From an uncultured Clostridia bacterium (GTDB taxonomy: Bacteria; Bacillota; Clostridia; Christensenellales; CAG-138), in NCBI GenBank assembly GCA_937913075.1, contig CALEPU010000222.1, forward strand, positions 1 through 9,686: a stretch of 9,686 nucleotides of DNA. The letters run 5' to 3'. Of this stretch, positions 5,807-9,686 are shown one piece after another; position 1 is the first letter of the stretch, and every line of letters begins with the position of its first letter. The notes below the pieces were generated by a model that saw only the letters and a list, made by a program, of their open reading frames with translations, searched no databases and was not told where the DNA came from. A program made the position numbers and the translations under genes.

Positions 5807-6936
5807 AGGAGCGCGGCGCAGGCGAAGTGAAAGCAAGGCACGACGGCAGCCCCGTCGTACTCATACTTTGCAACAACGACGGGGGTCTTTATAAGTTCCG
5901 CCGCGGTCTTTTGGAGAGGCTTGTCGGCAGATACAGGGTGGTGATATCCTGTCCGGAGGGGGACTTTGCTCAGGATATCAGGGCGCTCGGGGCAGAGCTT
6001 ATAAACACCCCTATGGAGCGGCGCGGCACTAATCCGCTGCGCGATTTAAAGCTGCTTCGGGCGTACATGAGGCTGATGAAGCAGTACCGTCCGCTCGCCG
6101 TGCTTACCTATACCGTCAAGCCCAATATCTACGGCGGTATAGCCGCAAGGCTGTATCGGCGTCCGAGGATAGCAAACATCACAGGCCTCGGCACCGCTGT
6201 GGAAAACGGCGGCTTGATGCAAAAGCTGCTAATGGCAATGTACCGTCCTGCGCTTCGCGGAGCGCACTGCGTCTGCTTTCAGAATGAGGCGAACCGCGAT
6301 TTCTTCAACAGCAATATGAAGATAGGGCGGCAGGTGCTGCTCTGCGGCTCCGGCGTTGACCTGAAAGAGCATACCGCAGAGCCTTACCCGGAGGATGCTC
6401 ACGGCGTAAGGCTGCTGTTCATCGGGCGCATGATGAGGGCAAAGGGCGTTGACGAGCTGCTTGCTGCCGCGCAGAGGCTCAAAAACGAGGGGGAGAATAT
6501 AAGCTTTACTCTCGTCGGCGGATGCGACGAGGCGGAATACGAGGCAAAGCTTTCAAAACTCACCCGCGAGGGCGTTATTGACTGGGTGGGTGAAAAACGC
6601 AGCGTCAAGCCCTATATCGCAGAATGTCACGCGGTCGTCAATCCTTCCCACCACGAGGGCATGAGCAACGTGCTTTTAGAGGCGGCTGCGACGGCAAGAC
6701 CGGTTATCGCCTCCGATATCCCCGGCTGCCGCGAGACCTTTGCGGAGGGCAAGTCCGGTTTTGGCTTCGCCGCCGGCGACGCCGAAGCGCTGTATCTTGC
6801 GGTTAAGCGGTTTGCCGCTTTGCCCAATGAAAGACGCGCCGAGATGGGCGCTTTCGCACGCGAATTCGTTGAAAAGAATTTCGACAGGGAAACGGTCATA
6901 AGGACCTATACTGATTTGATAGAGGAGTTGTTATGA
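5803..6936 (+). CDS. GT4-family glycosyltransferase (GT-B fold)
   Basis: A 377-residue retaining glycosyltransferase that probably adds the next sugar to undecaprenyl-diphospho-diNAcBac on the cytoplasmic side. The N-terminal acceptor domain has NNDGGLYKFRRGLLERL, then TYTVKPNIYGG and IANITGLGTAVE, marks of the subfamily that includes many O-antigen and capsule enzymes. The C-terminal donor domain has GSGVDL, LLFIGRMMRAKGVDELL and the EX7E pair in HHEGMSNVLLEAA (Glu285, Glu293), followed by PVIASDIPGCRE. No membrane segment is evident. The GTG at 5803 overlaps the pglC stop as GTGA, and AGGGGGA lies about seven bases upstream; a second GTG at 5827 is possible but less favoured. By position it could be the PglA equivalent (second-sugar GalNAc transferase), but donor and acceptor cannot be read from sequence, so no symbol is given. 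Confidence 0.88.
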   Translation: MKERGAGEVKARHDGSPVVLILCNNDGGLYKFRRGLLERLVGRYRVVISCPEGDFAQDIRALGAELINTPMERRGTNPLRDLKLLRAYMRLMKQYRPLAVLTYTVKPNIYGGIAARLYRRPRIANITGLGTAVENGGLMQKLLMAMYRPALRGAHCVCFQNEANRDFFNSNMKIGRQVLLCGSGVDLKEHTAEPYPEDAHGVRLLFIGRMMRAKGVDELLAAAQRLKNEGENISFTLVGGCDEAEYEAKLSKLTREGVIDWVGEKRSVKPYIAECHAVVNPSHHEGMSNVLLEAAATARPVIASDIPGCRETFAEGKSGFGFAAGDAEALYLAVKRFAALPNERRAEMGAFAREFVEKNFDRETVIRTYTDLIEELL

Positions 6937-8252
6937 GCATTTACGAGGACCTGCTTGCCGGCAAAACGGCGCTTTCACTCACGGGGCTCGGCTATGTAGG
7001 CATGCCGATAGCCGTCGCCTTTGCTAAAAAGGTAAGGGTCATAGGCTTTGATTTCAATGCCGAAAAGATCGCGCTTTATAAGAGCGGAGTCGATCCCACC
7101 AAGGAGGTCGGCGACGAGGCGATTGCGTCCGCATCGGTCGAGTTTACGAGCGATCCCGCGCAGCTTAAAAACGCACGCTTTCATATCGTTGCCGTGCCGA
7201 CTCCCGTCAACGCCGACAACACGCCCGATCTTACGCCTGTCGAGGGCGCGAGCAGGTCGGTAGGCAAAAACCTCATGCCCGGCAGCATCGTGGTCTACGA
7301 GAGCACGGTGTACCCGGGTGTGACCGAGGAGGTCTGCGTACCCATATTGGAGGCGGAGTCCGGCTTAAAATGCGGCGTCGATTTCAAGGTGGGTTACAGT
7401 CCCGAGAGGATCAATCCCGGCGATAAAAAGCACAGGCTTGAAAACATTGTAAAGATAGTTTCCGGCATGGACGAGGAGACGCTCGACCAAGTTGCCAAGG
7501 TGTATGAGCTCGTCGTCGAGGCAGGCGTCCACAGGGCGCAGTCGATAAAGGTCGCCGAGGCTGCAAAGGTTATAGAGAACAGCCAGAGGGATATCAACAT
7601 CGCCTTTATGAACGAGCTCTCTATAATCTTCAATCGCATGGGCATAGATACCGAGTCGGTGCTGCGCGCCGCCGGCACAAAATGGAATTTCCTTAATTTC
7701 CGCCCCGGTCTCGTCGGCGGGCACTGTATAGGCGTCGATCCCTACTACCTCACCTATCGTGCGGAGCAGATGGGCTATCACAGCAGGATAATACTTGCGG
7801 GGCGCATGATAAACGACGATATGGGCAGATACGTTGCCGAGTGCGCGGTAAAGCAGCTAATAAAAGCGGATTTGCCCGTCAAGGGCGCAAGGGTGGCAAT
7901 TTTGGGATTTACCTTTAAGGAGAACTGTCCCGACACCCGCAACACAAAGGTCATTGATATAGTAAAGGAGCTTGGCGAGTACGGCATTACGCCCATGATC
8001 GCCGACGCTGAGGCGGACGGGGAAGAGGTCAAAAAGCACTATGGCATAGAGCTGACCTCGTTCGACAGCATAAAGGACGCCGACGCGGTGATAATTGCCG
8101 TCGCGCATGAGCAATACAAGCGCCTGACGCAGGAGGATATTGCGGGGCTCTACCGTGAGAGCTCGGGGCATCCGCGTGTGCTGATGGACCTCAAAGCAGT
8201 ATTGGACCGCGCCGAGTTTGAGGCTGCGGGTTATGCGTATTGGCGGCTGTGA
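6933..8252 (+). CDS. tviB: UDP-N-acetylhexosamine 6-dehydrogenase, TviB/WbpO/WbpA type
   Basis: A 439-residue NAD-dependent nucleotide-sugar dehydrogenase. It oxidises C6 of UDP-GlcNAc or UDP-GalNAc in two steps to the uronic acid. The N-terminal NAD domain has TGLGYVGMP (17-25), then AVPTPV and YESTVYPGVTEE. The central helix carries Lys212 and Asn216 (KVIEN), followed by SQRDINIAFMNELS. The catalytic cysteine is Cys265 in GLVGGHCIGVDPYYL, and the third domain has GFTFKENCPDTRNTKV. The stretch AAGTKWNFLNFRPGLVGGHC strongly recalls TviB/WbpO rather than WecC (UDP-ManNAc dehydrogenase) or UDP-glucose dehydrogenase. The epimerase two genes downstream fits this. The ATG overlaps the previous stop as ATGA, with AGAGGAG (6921-6927) five bases upstream. 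Whether UDP-GlcNAc or UDP-GalNAc is the true substrate cannot be told. Confidence 0.9.
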   Translation: MSIYEDLLAGKTALSLTGLGYVGMPIAVAFAKKVRVIGFDFNAEKIALYKSGVDPTKEVGDEAIASASVEFTSDPAQLKNARFHIVAVPTPVNADNTPDLTPVEGASRSVGKNLMPGSIVVYESTVYPGVTEEVCVPILEAESGLKCGVDFKVGYSPERINPGDKKHRLENIVKIVSGMDEETLDQVAKVYELVVEAGVHRAQSIKVAEAAKVIENSQRDINIAFMNELSIIFNRMGIDTESVLRAAGTKWNFLNFRPGLVGGHCIGVDPYYLTYRAEQMGYHSRIILAGRMINDDMGRYVAECAVKQLIKADLPVKGARVAILGFTFKENCPDTRNTKVIDIVKELGEYGITPMIADAEADGEEVKKHYGIELTSFDSIKDADAVIIAVAHEQYKRLTQEDIAGLYRESSGHPRVLMDLKAVLDRAEFEAAGYAYWRL

Positions 8253-9292
8253 CGGGGGAGAAGGCTAAAAAAGAATACCAAACCGATGGAAATTCTCCGC
8301 TCGTATCGGTTATAATGCCCGCCTACAACGCCGAGAGGACGCTGGCTGCATCGGCGCAAAGCGTGCTCTCGCAGAGCCTTGAAGACCTCGAGCTTATCAT
8401 AATCGACGACGGCTCAAAGGACGGCACCGCGATGGTGTGCGGGGAGCTTGCCGCGCAGGACGAAAGAGTGCGCTTCATAAAGCAAACGAACGCAGGTCCC
8501 GCCGCGGCAAGGAATGCGGGTCTTGCGGGAGCAAGGGGCGAGTACGTAACCTTTGTCGACAGCGACGATCTTATAGAAAAAGGGATGCTTGCCTCGCTCG
8601 TTGAGGCAGTCCGTTCCTCCGGCGCGGACGTAGCCGTCTGCGGCGCGGCAGCGGAATACCCCGGCTCCGCCGAAAAGAACTTTGAGATAAGGCTTGGCAC
8701 GGAAGGACTTTTTTATGGGAGCGAACGCAAAAAGCTCTTTGACCTCCCATGGATGACAATATTCCTTTCCGGCTGGGGCAAGCTGTTCCGCCGCTCGATA
8801 ATAGAGCAAAAAGCTCTTCGCCTCAATACCGAGTACCGCATCACGGAGGACACCGATTTTGTAATGCGATACCTTGAAAACTGCTCCGGCGTGCATCTCG
8901 TGGACGAGTGTTTTTACCGCTACGTGCAGGCAAACGGCAATTCGCTGACTTCGGTCAAGGATCCCGAAGCTTTACGCGCTGCCGCATATAACATCAGAGC
9001 AAGGCTCGCCTGCCTCATGCAAAAATGGGGCGTCTGCTCCGAGGAGGCAAACGGAAGGGCGGATGAGTACCTTTACGGGCAGCTCAATTCGGCGGTGTTC
9101 ATAAAGCTTCGCGGCAATTCGCAAACGGGAGAGAAGCTTCGGTTTTATAAGCAGAGTTTTGAGGAAAAAGGCTTTAAAGCCTACCTCTCTCACGGCAAAT
9201 TAAGCAGCCGCATACTGGGAATGGGCTTCTTGCCGGCGCTGCTTTATACTAAGGTTCACGGAGCGTACCTGCGGCTTCGCGGCAGGGCATGA
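8249..9292 (+). CDS. GT2-family glycosyltransferase (GT-A fold)
   Basis: A 347-residue inverting glycosyltransferase, probably adding a further sugar to the lipid-linked chain. SVIMPAYNAE (20-29) opens the nucleotide-binding domain, DDGS is at 53-56 and the metal-binding DSDD at 104-107. NAGPAAARNAGL and GEYVTFVDSDDLIE are canonical. WGKLFRRSII and TEDTDF (199-204, acidic catalytic-base region) match CpsI/EpsJ-like enzymes. The last 100 or so residues (coiled or helical, ending in basic LRLRGRA) are variable in this family. There is no transmembrane segment except a weakly hydrophobic ILGMGFLPALLYT near the end. I chose GTG 8249 because it makes a four-base GTGA overlap with the dehydrogenase stop; TTG 8240 is an alternative adding three residues. 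No good ribosome binding site precedes either start, so translation is probably coupled. Donor sugar unknown; an N-acetylhexosaminuronic acid is plausible from the neighbours. Confidence 0.88.
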   Translation: MTGEKAKKEYQTDGNSPLVSVIMPAYNAERTLAASAQSVLSQSLEDLELIIIDDGSKDGTAMVCGELAAQDERVRFIKQTNAGPAAARNAGLAGARGEYVTFVDSDDLIEKGMLASLVEAVRSSGADVAVCGAAAEYPGSAEKNFEIRLGTEGLFYGSERKKLFDLPWMTIFLSGWGKLFRRSIIEQKALRLNTEYRITEDTDFVMRYLENCSGVHLVDECFYRYVQANGNSLTSVKDPEALRAAAYNIRARLACLMQKWGVCSEEANGRADEYLYGQLNSAVFIKLRGNSQTGEKLRFYKQSFEEKGFKAYLSHGKLSSRILGMGFLPALLYTKVHGAYLRLRGRA

Positions 9293-9321
9293 TAAATGTA
9301 ATGGGAGCTATGGCTCCGGCG

Positions 9322-9325
9322 GGAG
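9322..9325 (+). promoter_or_regulatory. Ribosome binding site deciding the epimerase start
   Basis: GGAG at 9322-9325 lies five bases before the ATG at 9331. The earlier in-frame ATGs at 9289 (overlapping the previous stop as ATGA), 9301 and 9310 have no properly spaced purine-rich site. This favours 9331, although the four-base-overlap habit of this operon keeps 9289 open. Confidence 0.5.
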
Positions 9326-9330
9326 ACAAA

Positions 9331-9686
9331 ATGGGATTTGAGGATATAAGCTTTAACAAAGGCGCGTCGGTGCTCGTTACGGGCGGCGCGGGGTTCATCG
9401 GCTCCAACCTTGCGGAGGCGTTTTTGCGCAAGGGCTGCCGCGTTCGCGTGCTCGATAATTTTTCAACGGGCAAGCGGGAAAACATAGCATATCTGCTGAC
9501 CGATCACGATTTTGAGCTTATTGAGGGCGATATAAGGGATTATGATACCTGCGCAAAAGCCTGCGAGGGTATGGATTACGTCAGCCATCAGGCTGCGTGG
9601 GGGAGCGTGCCGCGCAGCATAGCCTACCCTCTGCTTTATGAGGAAATCAACATCGGCGGTACCCTCAACATGATGGAGGCGGCAAG
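9331..9686 (+). CDS. tviC: UDP-N-acetylglucosamine(-uronate) 4-epimerase, TviC/WbpP type, N-terminal part (cut by window edge)
   Basis: The first 118 residues of an extended short-chain dehydrogenase/reductase. The family interconverts UDP-GlcNAc and UDP-GalNAc, or their uronic acids, at C4 using bound NAD. SVLVTGGAGFIGSNLAEAF (13-31) is the NAD-binding beta-alpha-beta unit with GxxGxxG at 18-24. LDNFSTGKREN follows, then EGDIRD. HQAAWGSVPRSI (86-97) and NIGGTLNMMEAA (107-118) are marks of the WbpP/TviC group, whose members read HQAALGSVPRSI. The YxxxK catalytic site lies outside the window. With the upstream 6-dehydrogenase it forms the classic tviB-tviC or wbpO-wbpP pair for UDP-GalNAcA. 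Starting at ATG 9289 instead would add 14 residues (MINVMGAMAPAGDK). WbpP prefers UDP-GlcNAc and TviC UDP-GlcNAcA; which applies here is undecided. Confidence 0.88.
   Translation, partial: MGFEDISFNKGASVLVTGGAGFIGSNLAEAFLRKGCRVRVLDNFSTGKRENIAYLLTDHDFELIEGDIRDYDTCAKACEGMDYVSHQAAWGSVPRSIAYPLLYEEINIGGTLNMMEAA

Noticed and set aside
1..9686. tRNA, rRNA, CRISPR array, insertion-sequence ends or att sites
   Set aside because: None was seen on reading both strands. Structured RNAs without strong sequence marks could be missed by eye.

Overview
The window looks like a piece of a bacterial chromosome, probably a Gram-positive Firmicute of the Clostridia type with moderate-to-high GC. This is an inference from strong GGAGG-type ribosome binding sites, near-consensus sigma-A promoters, frequent ATA and AGG codons, and a CopA-type ATPase with a single N-terminal metal-binding domain. 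No marker gene fixes the taxon.

Layout. (1) Positions 1-735, minus strand: the N-terminal 245 residues of a copper-exporting P-type ATPase, cut by the window edge, with a consensus promoter at 785-812. (2) Positions 736-1208: a 473-base divergent intergenic region. It holds the copA promoter, a decayed fragment of a phage or mobile-element polyvalent protein (ADP-ribosyltransferase-like), and the promoter of the rightward operon with a 10-base direct repeat overlapping its -35 box. (3) Positions 1209-9686, plus strand: a tightly packed glycan operon of eight genes, the last cut by the window edge.

The first four operon genes form a complete set for making and loading UDP-N,N'-diacetylbacillosamine: a membrane-anchored UDP-GlcNAc 4,6-dehydratase (PglF type), a PLP aminotransferase (PglE), an acetyltransferase (PglD) and a monotopic phosphoglycosyl transferase (PglC) that would move the sugar phosphate onto undecaprenyl phosphate. 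They are followed by a GT4 glycosyltransferase, a UDP-HexNAc 6-dehydrogenase (TviB/WbpO type), a GT2 glycosyltransferase and the start of a UDP-HexNAc(A) 4-epimerase (TviC/WbpP type). Dehydrogenase and epimerase together would supply UDP-GlcNAcA/UDP-GalNAcA. The inferred product is a lipid-linked oligosaccharide with diNAcBac at the reducing end and probably an N-acetylhexosaminuronic acid further out. It could be destined for a capsule, a wall polysaccharide or protein glycosylation. No flippase, polymerase or oligosaccharyltransferase is in view, so the fate is undecided.

The most unusual item is an 18-base, four-unit tandem repeat inside pglE. It gives four hexapeptides with a cysteine every six residues just before the PLP lysine, where a remembered Campylobacter PglE has one short loop. 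The rest is a recognisable sugar-nucleotide and glycosyltransferase operon. I found no sign of an entirely new system.
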